From contig NZ_BAOQ01000011.1 of NCBI RefSeq assembly GCF_000344155.1, positions 62,001-126,000 of the forward strand: a stretch of DNA of 64,000 nt, written 5' to 3'. The notes under the pieces are model-generated. The model was given only the letters and a program-made list of their open reading frames with translations, did no database searches and was not told where the DNA came from. Below are positions 12,941 to 22,997 of the stretch, in pieces; the first letter of the stretch is position 1; each line of letters opens with the position of its first letter. The DNA comes from Gordonia paraffinivorans NBRC 108238 (GTDB taxonomy: Bacteria; Actinomycetota; Actinomycetes; Mycobacteriales; Mycobacteriaceae). A program made the translations under genes and the position numbers.

Positions 12941-13746
12941 GTGCGGACGTGTTGGCGTCGAAGACGGGGCCGGTCTTCGCGAAGTGCCGCGAGGAGAACC
13001 GCGCCGCCCTCATCGGTTACCTGCCGGTCGGCTACCCGACCGTCGACGACTCGCTGACGTCCTTCCGGACGATGGTCGAGGCGGGGTGCGACATCATCGA
13101 GGTCGGCGTGCCCTATTCCGATCCGGTGATGGACGGGCCGACCATCCAGGAGGCCGCCGACGTCGCGCTCACCAACGGCGTGCGCGTCCGTGACGTGTTC
13201 ACCGCGGTCGAGGCGATCACCGCGGCCGGCGGCAACGCGGTCGTGATGAGCTACTGGAATCCGGTGCTGCAGTACGGCGTCGACAGGTTCGCCCGCGACC
13301 TCGCCAACGCCGGCGGCTCCGGCGTCATCACGCCCAACCTCATCCCCGAGGAGGGGGCGGCGTGGCGTGAGGCGTCCGACGAGTACGGCCTCGACCGCAT
13401 CTACCTCGTCGCGCCGTCGTCGACCACCGAACGCATCGCGCTCACCGTCGACGCGTCGCGAGGATTCGTCTACGCGGCGTCGACCATGGGCGTGACCGGG
13501 GCGCGAGATGCGGTGTCGGACATGGCTCCCGAACTCTGCGCGCGTGTCCGCGAGTACTCCGACATCCCGATCGGCGTGGGGCTCGGCGTCCGCAATCGCG
13601 AGCAGGCCGCGCAGATCGCCTCGTATTCCGACGGTGTCATCGTCGGTTCGGCGTTGGTGACCGCGGCCAAGGCCGGCCAGGATCGCCTGGCCGCCCTGAC
13701 CGCGGAACTCGCCGAGGGAGTCCGCTCGCGTCACGCGGTGGCCTGA
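12937..13746 (+). CDS. trpA: Tryptophan synthase alpha chain
   Basis: This TIM-barrel subunit splits indole-3-glycerol phosphate into indole and glyceraldehyde-3-phosphate and channels indole to TrpB. The product is 269 residues. The catalytic Glu lies in [17 protein letters not shown], which also holds the catalytic Asp; phosphate-binding glycines are at [12 protein letters not shown] and GVIVGSALV. The ATG at 12937 overlaps the trpB stop and follows GGGAGGAAAGG. It is the last gene of the trp block; the GC content falls sharply right after it. Confidence 0.97.
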   Translation: MSADVLASKTGPVFAKCREENRAALIGYLPVGYPTVDDSLTSFRTMVEAGCDIIEVGVPYSDPVMDGPTIQEAADVALTNGVRVRDVFTAVEAITAAGGNAVVMSYWNPVLQYGVDRFARDLANAGGSGVITPNLIPEEGAAWREASDEYGLDRIYLVAPSSTTERIALTVDASRGFVYAASTMGVTGARDAVSDMAPELCARVREYSDIPIGVGLGVRNREQAAQIASYSDGVIVGSALVTAAKAGQDRLAALTAELAEGVRSRHAVA

Positions 13747-13811
13747 TCGGGGTCGAGCTGATTCTGGTCGGAGATCGTCAACCCAACCGCGTTGTCGTGA
13801 GCGATTCAGCA

Positions 13812-13883
13812 CAGAATTCTGAATACCGGAATTTAGCGAGCGCGCCTAGCTAACAATTGTATTTCAGAATCATCGATTGTTGA
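13812..13883 (+). promoter_or_regulatory. AT-rich control region with dyads
   Basis: The gap between trpA and the next gene is unusually AT-rich for this genome. It carries the perfect palindrome CAGAATTCTG at 13812-13821 and a 6-bp inverted repeat AACAAT/ATTGTT at 13852-13857 and 13876-13881. Either could be an operator for the secreted-protein gene at 13935. No clear -35/-10 pair stands out. Confidence 0.3.
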
Positions 13884-13934
13884 TTTCCTTTCTTCGTTAC
13901 TGTCCGAGTGGTCGGCTCGAAGAAAGGTGAAATC

Positions 13935-14776
13935 ATGGGAATTCGCGGTCGCCGTCTCGGCATCACCCTTGCGGTTGGTGCGACCGTGGCTGGAGGGGAC
14001 TGGTGGCCGCCGGGGAAGCCGACGCTGCACTGAGTTCACCGACTGTCACGGCGAACAATTCCGGAAGAACCATCAACATCACGGTCACCAATCCCAATCC
14101 CGCAGTCGATTCTGCGGAAAAGTTCGGATCGGCCTGTGTTCCGTTGGTTCTTGAGTACAGACCTGCGGGAGTTGGAGGTGGTGAGCCATTTCGATGGTCG
14201 CCAGAACCCGATATCGACGCCGAGTCGGAGTCCATCGAGCAGGCTGGAGAGATTCTGGTCTCCGCAGGGATCGCGCCTCCTCAACGGTCTGCGTCATCGT
14301 CGGTGACGGTTCCCTCTGATGGTGTCTACATGGTGGGTGCCGTATGCGAATCCGATGTCGAACCGGGCGCCAGGAGTGTCGGGGGCGTGCCGCCGCTGGC
14401 AATCGGCGCCCAAACAGGCGTGCCCGTGAACGTCAGCGTCCAGGGACGGGGCATCACTGCGTCGGTCACCAACAACACCGGTGTGGCCGGATCGGTCTGC
14501 ACCGCTGCGATCGGGGAGTTGGACTTCTCCCGGCCGGACCCGTACCGCTCGGAACCCAACTGGGAGGACCGTGGAACGGTGACTGTCACCGTTCCACGCG
14601 ACGGGTACTACGCGGTGACGGGTGTCTGTGTCACAGAGGGCACACAGCCGGGCGAGTTCGAGGTGGTCAGCTACACCAAGCCGGCCAAGGTCGTGACCGT
14701 GCCCGGTGGAGCAACCCCCGAGGCCGACTGCGGCATGTCGCTCTGTCTCCCCGTTCGCGGAACGCCGACACCCTGA
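13935..14776 (+). pseudogene. Secreted two-repeat protein, frameshifted in the signal peptide
   Basis: ATG 13935 has a strong ribosome site (AGAAAGGTG) and encodes a classical export signal, MGIRGRRLGITLAVGATVAG, but the frame then meets a stop at once. The mature part continues in another frame (VAAGEADAALSSPTV onward) to 14776. Adding one G to the GGGG run at 13995-13998 joins them into a signal peptide with a plausible cleavage site near ADA-AL and a protein of about 280 residues. The mature part looks like two related beta-rich units, each with an ITVTN or ASVTNN strand, Cys residues, and a VTVPSDGVYMVGAVC or VTVPRDGYYAVTGVC strand. I do not recognise the family. A perfect terminator follows. 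Confidence 0.7.
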
Positions 14777-14813
14777 CCCTGCCATCCGTCCGGGGGATCA
14801 TCCCTCGACCCGA

Positions 14814-14847
14814 AACCGACCGCACGGAGAATCCCGTGCGGTCGGTT
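14814..14847 (+). terminator. Rho-independent-like hairpin after the secreted-protein gene
   Basis: A perfect 14-bp stem pairs 14814-14827 with 14834-14847 around the 6-base loop AGAATC. There is no long T tract; the downstream side runs straight into the lgt promoter. It ends the transcript from 13935 and isolates lgt. Confidence 0.75.
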
Positions 14848-14852
14848 AGGGT
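14847..14852 (+). promoter_or_regulatory. lgt -10 element, leaderless transcript expected
   Basis: TAGGGT ends six bases before the lgt GTG at 14859. In actinobacteria a -10 at this distance places the transcription start on the start codon itself, and no Shine-Dalgarno sequence is present. Its first base is also the last paired base of the hairpin before it. Confidence 0.6.
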
Positions 14853-14858
14853 TGCACC

Positions 14859-16769
14859 GTGATATCGCCGACCACGACGATGCTGGCCTACATCCCCAGC
14901 CCTCCCCAGGGCGTGTGGAACCTCGGACCCTTCCCGCTGCGTGCGTATGCGCTCTGCATCATCGTCGGGATCATCGTCGCGGTCTGGTGGGGCAACCGCC
15001 GGTGGGTGGCCCGCGGCGGGCAGGAGGGCGAGGTCCTCGACGTCGCCATCTGGGCCGTGCCGTTCGGACTCGTCGGCGGCCGTCTGTACCACCTCATCAC
15101 CGACTGGCGCACCTACTTCGGGGCCGACGCGCCCAAGGAACCGCTCGACGCGCTCCGGATCTGGGACGGTGGTCTCGGAATCTGGGGTGCCGTCGCCCTC
15201 GGTGCGGTCGGCGCGTGGATCGGCGCACGACGCCGCGGCATCCGCCTGCCCGCCTTCGGCGACGCGATCGCGCCGCCGATCCTGCTGGCACAGGCCATCG
15301 GTCGGCTCGGCAACTACTTCAACCAGGAACTCTACGGCCGCGAGACGACTCTGCCGTGGGGCCTGGAGATCTACGAGCGCGTCAACGACTCCGGGTACGC
15401 CGACCCCGGGCTCATCGACGGCGTCTCCAACGGCGTGGTGGTCGCGGTCGTCCAGCCGACGTTCCTCTACGAGCTGCTCTGGAACGTGCTCGTCGTGATC
15501 GCACTGGTACTCATCGACCGCACGTTCCGCATCGGTCACGGCCGGCTGTTCGCGCTGTACATCGCCGGCTACTGCCTGGGCCGCTTCTTCATCGAGATGC
15601 TGCGCGACGACCGCGCTGCCGTCGCCAACGACATCGCGGGCATCCGACCCAACCTGTTCACCGCGGCGCTCGTGTTCCTGGCGGCCATCGTCTACTTCGT
15701 CCTCGCGCCGAAGGGCCGCGAGCAGGGCCTCGAGATGTACCACCCCGAACGGGCCGCCGAACTCGAGGAGGAGGGCGTCGCCGGTTACGTCGACGACTGG
15801 TACGAGGAGGACTGGGACGCCGACGAGGTCGACGCTGCCACCGAAGTCGATGCCGACACCGTGGTCGATGACGGGCCGGTGATAACCGATCCCGGTGTGG
15901 CCGTCGCCGACGACGAGCCCGCCGACGACGAGCCAGCCGCTGACGATGCCGCGGAGACGATCGAGATCGAACCCGAGGGTGCGGTGGACGAGACCGTCGA
16001 GATCGCGTCGAGCGGCACCGCAGACGACGCTGTCTCGGACGACGAGGACGTCGCGACCGACTCCGAGAGCACCGTGTCCGACGGCACCGATGTCGACGCC
16101 GAGGCAGAAGCAGATGAGGCGGGAACGTCCGGGGCGGTGGCAGAAGAGTCGGTGGCAGACGAGTCGGTGGCAGAAGAGTCGGAGGCGGGGGAGCCGGAGG
16201 GCCCCGAGACCGCTGACGCGGTCGTTGCCGCGGTGACCGCCGACGAGGTCGCCGCGGACGAGGCCGCCGACGCCACCGTGTCCGCGGAGGCCGGCGCGGA
16301 GGCAACCGACGACGCGGGGGCAACCGACGACGAGGAGTCCGGCGACCTCAAGTCCGCGGGGGCCGAGTCCGTGGCTTCCGAGTCGGCCGCCGAAGGCGAC
16401 GAGAGCACGGACGACGCGACCGCTGCAGAAGTGACCGTTGTCGACGAGACCCCGGACGGTGCATCGCCGGACGCCGAACCCACGGGCGCCGAACCCACGG
16501 GCGCCGAACCCACGGGCGCCGAGCCCGAAGAGGCGGCCGACACCGAGGCCGCTGACGTGCCGGTCGAGGAGCCGGCCACCGACGGAGACGACGAGTCGGC
16601 CTCGGACGTGGTCACCGGCACGCCGCCAGAGGCAGCCGACGATGCCGAGTCCTCCGACGAATCGGCAGCCGATGACGAGCCGGAAGCCGAGGCGGAGTCC
16701 ACCGACGCGCAACCGGCGGAGCCCGATTCGGTCGAGGACGGCGGCTCGAGCGACCCGGACAAGGGCTGA
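14859..16769 (+). CDS. lgt: Prolipoprotein diacylglyceryl transferase with long acidic tail
   Basis: Lgt transfers diacylglycerol from phosphatidylglycerol to the lipobox Cys of prolipoproteins in the plasma membrane. The first 300 residues are a normal Lgt: seven membrane helices, the family signature in GRLGNYFNQELYG, and PFPLRAYAL and HITDW-like regions. From about residue 305 to 636 there is an extreme Asp/Glu/Ala/Ser/Thr-rich tail with almost no hydrophobic residues, including tandem TGAEP units and related EESVADESVA units. Such tails occur in some actinobacterial Lgt proteins, but 330 residues is more than the enzyme itself. The tail should be disordered and cytoplasmic or periplasmic depending on helix count. 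The gene starts with GTG and is expected to be leaderless. Confidence 0.93.
   Translation: MISPTTTMLAYIPSPPQGVWNLGPFPLRAYALCIIVGIIVAVWWGNRRWVARGGQEGEVLDVAIWAVPFGLVGGRLYHLITDWRTYFGADAPKEPLDALRIWDGGLGIWGAVALGAVGAWIGARRRGIRLPAFGDAIAPPILLAQAIGRLGNYFNQELYGRETTLPWGLEIYERVNDSGYADPGLIDGVSNGVVVAVVQPTFLYELLWNVLVVIALVLIDRTFRIGHGRLFALYIAGYCLGRFFIEMLRDDRAAVANDIAGIRPNLFTAALVFLAAIVYFVLAPKGREQGLEMYHPERAAELEEEGVAGYVDDWYEEDWDADEVDAATEVDADTVVDDGPVITDPGVAVADDEPADDEPAADDAAETIEIEPEGAVDETVEIASSGTADDAVSDDEDVATDSESTVSDGTDVDAEAEADEAGTSGAVAEESVADESVAEESEAGEPEGPETADAVVAAVTADEVAADEAADATVSAEAGAEATDDAGATDDEESGDLKSAGAESVASESAAEGDESTDDATAAEVTVVDETPDGASPDAEPTGAEPTGAEPTGAEPEEAADTEAADVPVEEPATDGDDESASDVVTGTPPEAADDAESSDESAADDEPEAEAESTDAQPAEPDSVEDGGSSDPDKG
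16473..16521 (+). repeat. 15-bp tandem repeat inside lgt tail
   Basis: Three copies of GCCGAACCCACGGGC (starting 16473, 16488 and 16503) and a decayed fourth encode the TGAEP units. The period is a multiple of three, so copy-number change would not shift the frame. Confidence 0.85.
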
Positions 16770-16845
16770 CGCCGGCAAGAGACGACGAGTACTGACGACC
16801 AGCACTGACGCTGTCGGCACCGGCTGAAGGGCCGCCGGTCCGGCG

Positions 16846-17235
16846 TCAGTCGCCCGCCTGGTCGGAGACCGGGTCGATCCCGTCGGAGACCGGTTCGATC
16901 GCTCGAACGCGCCAGTTCCGGTCCGCACCTCGCTGCAGGATCAGCCGACGCGCGGTCGAGCGCTCGCGGCCTCCCGCCGACCGGACGAGGTCGACCCTGG
17001 CCGTGCCGTCGACGGTGTCCGTCGGGACCAACTCATGCGCCGGCGAGAGTCCGCTCAGTTCCTGCTCGACCGCGTCGAAATCCCAGCACGAGGGATCGAC
17101 GGTCAGATCGGCGAGCGCCCGCGGATGTCGGTCCCGGGTGGCCAGCGCTCCCCACCAGAGGTGAGCGGCCGCGAGGGGGTCGCGGCGCAGTGCCTCGGCG
17201 GACGCCCCGGCGAGGTGCCGTGCGCCCGTAGCCAC
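16846..17235 (-). CDS. C-terminal extension of the CPBP-protein gene, or separate small protein
   Basis: Read from GTG 17235 this gives 129 soluble residues ([16 protein letters not shown], then [16 protein letters not shown] and [13 protein letters not shown]) with a beta-rich C-terminal half. I do not recognise the family. It overlaps the upstream CPBP gene by 133 bases in another frame, which is unusual. In the overlap this frame has the normal GC-rich third positions, whereas the upstream frame turns into Arg/Pro/Thr-rich sequence. One extra C on the plus strand near 17280-17281 would fuse the two into a single protein of about 435 residues. I favour a frameshift, but a separate gene remains possible. 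Confidence 0.55.
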   Translation of the reverse strand: MATGARHLAGASAEALRRDPLAAAHLWWGALATRDRHPRALADLTVDPSCWDFDAVEQELSGLSPAHELVPTDTVDGTARVDLVRSAGGRERSTARRLILQRGADRNWRVRAIEPVSDGIDPVSDQAGD

Positions 17236-18158
17236 ACCGTGCGCAGGGACGTGGTCGGGGTCATCGGTGGCGTCGGGTTCCGGTACCACCGGAGGTCGAT
17301 CGCGAAGGCAACTGCGAGCAATGCCAGGCCGACCCCGATCAGGACGAGGTCGGTCAACAGGTCGTCTCCGAAGAGGACTCCCTGTGCGTTCCACACCACG
17401 TCGAGGACCATCAGCGCGACGAGCAGGCGCACATCGGGCCAGCGCCAGTAGACGATCGCGGTCGCCAGCGCCCAGGGTGCCAGCCACCAGACACCCGCAT
17501 GACCGTAGTAGAGGTGGTAGGCCATGCGTGCGGCGACGAGGACCGGAACGGCGAATCGTCCGGACACGCGGTAGAACCGCAGCACGGTGACCGGAGCTGC
17601 GACGACGAGGATCTCCTCGCCGATCCCGGCGGACACTGCGTCGAGCCAGTCGGTGGTCGCGGTGGCCTCCGGAGTCTCGAACCAGTTCAGCAGTCCCAAC
17701 CGGTTGAACATGGGGATCGTGACGACACCCTCGAGAAAGAACGCGAGAGCGACGATCCCGGCGCCACCGAGCACGGTCTCGACGGGTACCCGGGCGGACG
17801 ACCACGGCCACCGGCCCGGCGACGGCCACCACGGGCGGCGGAACCGCAGCGCGGCGACGACGCAGAGCGCGACGGTGATCGTCCACACCAGGCCGGCCAC
17901 CGACGAGGCCAGGCTCGTCCCGATCTCGTGGACCACGCCGGCCGGCGCGGCGTAGCGGACGGATTCGAGAATCTCCGGACCGAACACCGCGAGATAACCG
18001 ACGCCGACCGATCCGATGGCGATGCCCGCCTGGGTCGTTCGAGTGTTCGCGACCAGTCGTTCACGCGCGGCCCGCCGGCCGCCTTCGACCCGGATCGCTG
18101 CAACGTAGCAAACAGACGCCGGTGGTTTGTTCCGCCGGATGCCGCGGTGCCTCGGCAC
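17103..18158 (-). CDS. CPBP-family intramembrane metalloprotease-like protein
   Basis: This is a multi-pass membrane protein with about eight hydrophobic helices and the hallmark motifs of the CPBP (CAAX protease/bacteriocin-processing) family: [12 protein letters not shown] with paired Glu, [10 protein letters not shown] with a His after Arg, and DVVWNAQG with Asn. These match the Glu-Glu, Phe/Tyr-xxx-His and Asn/His catalytic set. The start is uncertain: GTG 18158 is the nearest start that keeps the whole first helix ([15 protein letters not shown]). GTG 17987 would cut into it. The true protein probably leaves this frame near 17280, so the last 45-60 residues listed here are likely out-of-frame. 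It is divergent from gltB. Confidence 0.65.
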   Translation of the reverse strand: MPRHRGIRRNKPPASVCYVAAIRVEGGRRAARERLVANTRTTQAGIAIGSVGVGYLAVFGPEILESVRYAAPAGVVHEIGTSLASSVAGLVWTITVALCVVAALRFRRPWWPSPGRWPWSSARVPVETVLGGAGIVALAFFLEGVVTIPMFNRLGLLNWFETPEATATTDWLDAVSAGIGEEILVVAAPVTVLRFYRVSGRFAVPVLVAARMAYHLYYGHAGVWWLAPWALATAIVYWRWPDVRLLVALMVLDVVWNAQGVLFGDDLLTDLVLIGVGLALLAVAFAIDLRWYRNPTPPMTPTTSLRTVWLRAHGTSPGRPPRHCAATPSRPLTSGGERWPPGTDIRGRSPI

Positions 18159-18425
18159 GCCAGAGCAGAGCGGGACGGGGCCGCGGTCGCCATCATCACA
18201 GGCCAGCGCACGGACACGGGCACCGGTGTTCGGATAGGATCGAATGCACACCGACGCGCGATCTCCCTCCGCCCGGTACCGCCCCGAGGCGCCGCCACGA
18301 CGGTTTCGACTCGGCCCGATACCGATCTCGGCACGGTCACTCGCTCGGCGCGCAATTTCTCCTCGGGCCAGTGCTGTCCCAGTGGACACTCAGCAGATCC
18401 GACCTGTCGGATCGAGGAGGTAGTG

Positions 18426-21400
18426 ATGCTGTTTTCCGCTCTCCCGGCCAAGCAGGGCTTGTACGACCCCGCGCTCGAATCCGATTCGTGCGGCGTCGCC
18501 ATGGTCACCGACATCCACGGGCGCCGGTCGCACTCGATCGTCTCCGACGGTCTGCTGGCGCTGGAGAACCTCGAACACCGCGGCGCCGCCGGGGCCGAGG
18601 CCAACAGCGGTGACGGCGCCGGAATCCTCATCCAGCTGCCCGACGAGCTGTTGCGCGCGACCGTGGACTTCGACCTGCCCGAACCCAACGCCGCCGGCGA
18701 CCACACCTACGCCGCGGGCGTGTGCTTCCTCCCGGTGGATCCGGCGTTGCGGCGCAAGGCGATCGACCGTGTCGAGGCGCTGGCCGCCGACGAGGGGATC
18801 ACGATCCTGGGCTGGCGCGACGTCCCGGTCGACCACGAGCACGCCGACATCGGCAAGACCGCGGTCGAGTGCATGCCGTACATGATGCAGCTGTTCGTGA
18901 CCGTCGATCCCGAGCCGGGCGCCGAGCGCGTCGGCGGCCTCGCGCTCGATCGCCTCGTCTACCCGTTCCGCAAGCAGGCCGAGCGGGTCACCCCGGAGAT
19001 CGAAGAGGCCGGCACCGGCCTGTACTTCCCGTCGCTGTCGAGCCGCACCATGGTCTACAAGGGCATGCTGACGACGATGCAGCTGCCGCTGTTCTACGCG
19101 GACCTGCGTGACGAGCGGTGCACGAGCGCGATCGCGATCGTCCACTCGCGCTTCTCCACCAACACCTTTCCGTCGTGGCCGCTGGCGCACCCGTTCCGGT
19201 TCGTCGCACACAACGGCGAGATCAACACCGTGCGCGGGAACCGCAACCGCATGCGGGCCCGTGAGGCGCTCCTCGAGACCGACCTGATCCCCGGCGACCT
19301 GAAGCGCGCCTTCCCGATCTGCACCCCGAACGCCTCCGACTCGGCGTCGCTCGACGAGGTGCTCGAGTTGCTGCATCTGGGTGGCCGCAGCGTGCCCCAT
19401 GCGGTGATGATGATGGTCCCGGAGGCCTGGGAGAACGTCCCCGAGATGGACCCGAAGCGACGCGCGTTCCTGCAGTTCCACGCCTCGCTGATGGAGGCCT
19501 GGGACGGGCCGGCCTGCGTCACCTTCACCGACGGCACGGTCGTCGGCGCGGTCCTCGACCGCAACGGCCTGCGCCCCGGTCGGTGGTGGCAGACCCGCGA
19601 CGGCCGCGTGATCCTCGCATCGGAGGCGGGTGTCCTCGACGTGCCGGTCGGCGACGTCATCAGCAAGGGGCGGCTCGAACCGGGCCGGATGTTCCTCGTC
19701 GACACGGCCGCCGGCCGGATCGTCCCCGACGAGGAGATCAAGGGCGAGTTGATGAACGCCGAGGCGTACGACGAATGGCTCTACGCCGGGCTCCTCGACA
19801 TCCGGACGCTGCCCGATCGCCCGGTGTACAAGCCGAATCACGACACCGTCGTGCGGCGCCAGCAAGCCTTCGGCTGCACCGAGGAGGACCTGCGGGTGCT
19901 GCTCACGCCGATGGCGGCGTCGGGCTACGAGCCGCTCGGTTCGATGGGCACCGACACCCCGATCGCGGTCTTGTCCCGCCGGTCGCGGCTGCTGTACGAC
20001 TACTTCGTCGAACTGTTCGCCCAGGTCACGAACCCGCCGCTGGACGCGATCCGCGAGGAGATCGTCACCTCGATGGCGCGCGTCATGGGGCCCGAGCAGA
20101 ACCTGCTCGAGCCGACCGCGGCGTCGTGCCGCCAGATCCTGTTGCACTGGCCGGTGCTCGACAACGCCGAACTCGCCAAGCTCGTCCACATCAACGACGA
20201 CGGCGACCACCCCGGTCTGTCGGCGAAGGTGCTGCGCGCCCTCTACGAGGTGAACGAGGGCGGGGAGGGCCTCCGCAAGGCCATCGAGGATCTGCGCATG
20301 CGCGCGAGCCAGGCCATCGCCGAGGGGCACAGCACCCTGGTGATCTCCGATCGCCGGTCGGACAAGGACCACGCGCCGATCCCGTCGCTGCTCGCGGTCT
20401 CAGCAGTGCACCACCACCTCGTCCGCACCAAGGAACGCACCCGGGTGGCACTTGTCGTCGAGTCCGGCGACGCCCGCGAGGTCCACCACATCGCCACGCT
20501 CATCGGTTTCGGCGCGGCCGCGGTCAACCCGTACCTGGCGCTCGAGACGATCGAGGACCTGATCGGCGAGGGCGAGCTCACCGGCGTCACGCCGTCGAAG
20601 GCCTTCCGCAACTACATCGAGGCGCTCGGCAAGGGCGTGCTCAAGGTGATGAGCAAGATGGGCATCTCGACCATCAGCTCCTACACCGCGTCGCAGGCCT
20701 TCGAGGCGGTCGGCCTGTCGGCGGAGGTGGTGCAGGAGTACTTCACCCGCACCGTCACCCAGATCGGTGGCGTCGGGCTCGACGAGATCGCCGAGGAGGT
20801 CGCGATCCGGCATCGCCGTGCGTTCCCGGAGAACCCGACCGAGCAGGTCTACCGCCGGCTCGAGGTGGGCGGGCAGTACCAGTACCGCCGCGAGGGCGAG
20901 TTGCACGTGTTCACCCCGGAGACGATCTTCCTGCTGCAGCACGCCACCAAGACCGGTCGCGAGGAGGTCTTCCAGAAGTACTCCGACGAGGTCAACCGCC
21001 TGCAACGAGAGGGCGGCACGCTGCGCGGCCTGTTCGAGTTCGACCTGTCCGAGCGCGAGCCGATCCCGCTCGAGGAGGTCGAGCCGGTCGAGTCGATCAT
21101 GAAGCGGTTCAACACCGGCGCCATGAGCTACGGGTCGATCTCCGCGGAGGCGCACGAGACCATCGCGATCGCGATGAACCGGATCGGCGGGCGGTCGAAC
21201 TCGGGCGAGGGCGGCGAGGACGTCGACCGACTCTACGACCCGGAGCGCCGCAGCGCGGTCAAGCAGGTCGCGTCCGGCCGGTTCGGCGTGACCAGCGACT
21301 ACCTGATCAACGCCACCGACATCCAGATCAAGATGGCGCAGGGCGCGAAACCCGGTGAGGGCGGCCAGCTCCCGGCGTACAAGGTGTATCCGTGGATCGC

Positions 21401-22997
21401 CAAGACCCGGCATTCCACACCCGGCGTCGCGCTGATCTCACCGCCGCCGCACCACGACATCTACTCGATCGAGGATCTCGCGCAGCTGATCCACGATCTG
21501 AAGAACGCCAATCCGCAGGCGCGGATCCACGTCAAGCTCGTCAGCGCGGTCGGCGTGGGCACGGTCGCCACCGGCGTCTCGAAGGCGCACGCCGACGTCG
21601 TGCTCATCTCCGGCCACGACGGCGGCACCGGCGCCTCGCCGCTGACCTCGCTCAAGCATGCGGGCACCCCGTGGGAGATCGGCCTCGCCGATGCCCAGCA
21701 GACCCTGATGCTCAACGGCCTACGCGATCGGATCACCGTCCAGTGCGACGGCGCGCTGCGCACCGGCCGCGACGTCATCATGGCGGCGCTGCTCGGCGCC
21801 GAGGAGTACGGGTTCTCCACCGCACCCCTCATCGTCGAGGGCTGCATCATGATGCGCGTGTGTCACCTCGACACCTGCCCGGTCGGCGTCGCGACGCAGA
21901 ACCCGCAGCTGCGTGCCCGCTTCACCGGGCGGGCCGAGCACCTGGTGAACTTCTTCCGGTTCATCGCCGAGGACGTGCGGAAGTACCTGGCGCAGCTGGG
22001 GTATCGCACGCTCGACGAGGCGATCGGCCAGTCTCACCGTCTGCACACCGACAAGGCGCTCGCCCACTGGAAGTCGAAGGGCCTGGACCTGACCCCGATC
22101 TTCCGGCAGGTCGAGGGCAAGGGGCCGAGCCGGCGGGTGCGCGACCAGGAGCACGGTCTCGATCGCGCACTCGACCAGACGCTCATCCAGCTCGCCGAGG
22201 GCGCGCTCGAGGACGCCCACCCGGTCACGCTCGAGCTCCCGGTCCGCAACGTCAACCGCACCGTCGGCACGTTGCTCGGCTCCGAGGTGACCAAGCGGTA
22301 CGGCGCACAGGGGCTGCCCGAGGACACCATCGTCGTGAAGCTCGAGGGCAGCGCCGGCCAGTCGCTGGGCGCGTTCCTGCCGCCCGGGGTGACGATCCGG
22401 CTCACCGGCGACACCAACGACTACGTGGGCAAGGGACTGTGCGGCGGCAAGATCGTCGTCGCGCCGCACCCGGACTCGCTGTTCGTCGCCGAGGACCAGG
22501 TGATCGCGGGCAACACGATCCTCTACGGCGCGACGTCCGGCGAGGTGTATCTGAGAGGCCGTGTGGGGGAGCGGTTCTCGGTTCGCAACTCGGGCGCGAC
22601 GGCGGTCGTCGAAGGCGTCGGCGACCACGCCTGCGAGTACATGACCGGTGGGCGGGTCGTGGTGCTCGGACCGACCGGCCGCAACCTCGCCGCCGGCATG
22701 TCCGGCGGCATCGCCTACGTCCACGCCCTCGACGAGTCGAAGGTCAACATGGCGATGGTCGAGCTGATGAAACCCGACCCCGACGACCTCGAGTGGCTGA
22801 AGGCGACCATCGCCGAGCACACGGAGCTGACCGGGTCGGCGATCGGTGCGTCGATCCTGGCCGACTGGCCGCGGCGCAGCCTCGCCTTCACCAAGGTCAT
22901 GCCGACCGATTACAAGCGTGTCCTCGACGCGGCCCGCATGGCCGAAGCCGAAGGGCGCGACGTCGATTCAGCGATCATGGAGGCGGCACGTGGCTGA
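18426..22997 (+). CDS. gltB: Glutamate synthase (NADPH), large subunit
   Basis: This enzyme makes two glutamates from glutamine and 2-oxoglutarate. The product is 1523 residues. Residues 1-21 are a short propeptide; Cys22 in [10 protein letters not shown] becomes the N-terminal nucleophile of the glutaminase domain (to about residue 420). A central domain follows, then the FMN-binding synthase barrel (about 800-1200) with the 3Fe-4S motif [12 protein letters not shown], and the C-terminal beta-helix (GxxxG-rich repeats such as [12 protein letters not shown]). The ribosome site GGAGG precedes ATG 18426. The frame is open far upstream, but that part is not conserved. TAGGAT at 18235-18240 is a possible -10, giving a leader of about 180 bases. 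It overlaps gltD by 8 bases. Confidence 0.97.
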   Translation: MLFSALPAKQGLYDPALESDSCGVAMVTDIHGRRSHSIVSDGLLALENLEHRGAAGAEANSGDGAGILIQLPDELLRATVDFDLPEPNAAGDHTYAAGVCFLPVDPALRRKAIDRVEALAADEGITILGWRDVPVDHEHADIGKTAVECMPYMMQLFVTVDPEPGAERVGGLALDRLVYPFRKQAERVTPEIEEAGTGLYFPSLSSRTMVYKGMLTTMQLPLFYADLRDERCTSAIAIVHSRFSTNTFPSWPLAHPFRFVAHNGEINTVRGNRNRMRAREALLETDLIPGDLKRAFPICTPNASDSASLDEVLELLHLGGRSVPHAVMMMVPEAWENVPEMDPKRRAFLQFHASLMEAWDGPACVTFTDGTVVGAVLDRNGLRPGRWWQTRDGRVILASEAGVLDVPVGDVISKGRLEPGRMFLVDTAAGRIVPDEEIKGELMNAEAYDEWLYAGLLDIRTLPDRPVYKPNHDTVVRRQQAFGCTEEDLRVLLTPMAASGYEPLGSMGTDTPIAVLSRRSRLLYDYFVELFAQVTNPPLDAIREEIVTSMARVMGPEQNLLEPTAASCRQILLHWPVLDNAELAKLVHINDDGDHPGLSAKVLRALYEVNEGGEGLRKAIEDLRMRASQAIAEGHSTLVISDRRSDKDHAPIPSLLAVSAVHHHLVRTKERTRVALVVESGDAREVHHIATLIGFGAAAVNPYLALETIEDLIGEGELTGVTPSKAFRNYIEALGKGVLKVMSKMGISTISSYTASQAFEAVGLSAEVVQEYFTRTVTQIGGVGLDEIAEEVAIRHRRAFPENPTEQVYRRLEVGGQYQYRREGELHVFTPETIFLLQHATKTGREEVFQKYSDEVNRLQREGGTLRGLFEFDLSEREPIPLEEVEPVESIMKRFNTGAMSYGSISAEAHETIAIAMNRIGGRSNSGEGGEDVDRLYDPERRSAVKQVASGRFGVTSDYLINATDIQIKMAQGAKPGEGGQLPAYKVYPWIAKTRHSTPGVALISPPPHHDIYSIEDLAQLIHDLKNANPQARIHVKLVSAVGVGTVATGVSKAHADVVLISGHDGGTGASPLTSLKHAGTPWEIGLADAQQTLMLNGLRDRITVQCDGALRTGRDVIMAALLGAEEYGFSTAPLIVEGCIMMRVCHLDTCPVGVATQNPQLRARFTGRAEHLVNFFRFIAEDVRKYLAQLGYRTLDEAIGQSHRLHTDKALAHWKSKGLDLTPIFRQVEGKGPSRRVRDQEHGLDRALDQTLIQLAEGALEDAHPVTLELPVRNVNRTVGTLLGSEVTKRYGAQGLPEDTIVVKLEGSAGQSLGAFLPPGVTIRLTGDTNDYVGKGLCGGKIVVAPHPDSLFVAEDQVIAGNTILYGATSGEVYLRGRVGERFSVRNSGATAVVEGVGDHACEYMTGGRVVVLGPTGRNLAAGMSGGIAYVHALDESKVNMAMVELMKPDPDDLEWLKATIAEHTELTGSAIGASILADWPRRSLAFTKVMPTDYKRVLDAARMAEAEGRDVDSAIMEAARG

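Noticed and set aside
17499-18425. Large N-terminal extension of gltB
   Set aside because: The extension is low-complexity, antisense to the CPBP gene, and precedes the conserved propeptide and ribosome site.
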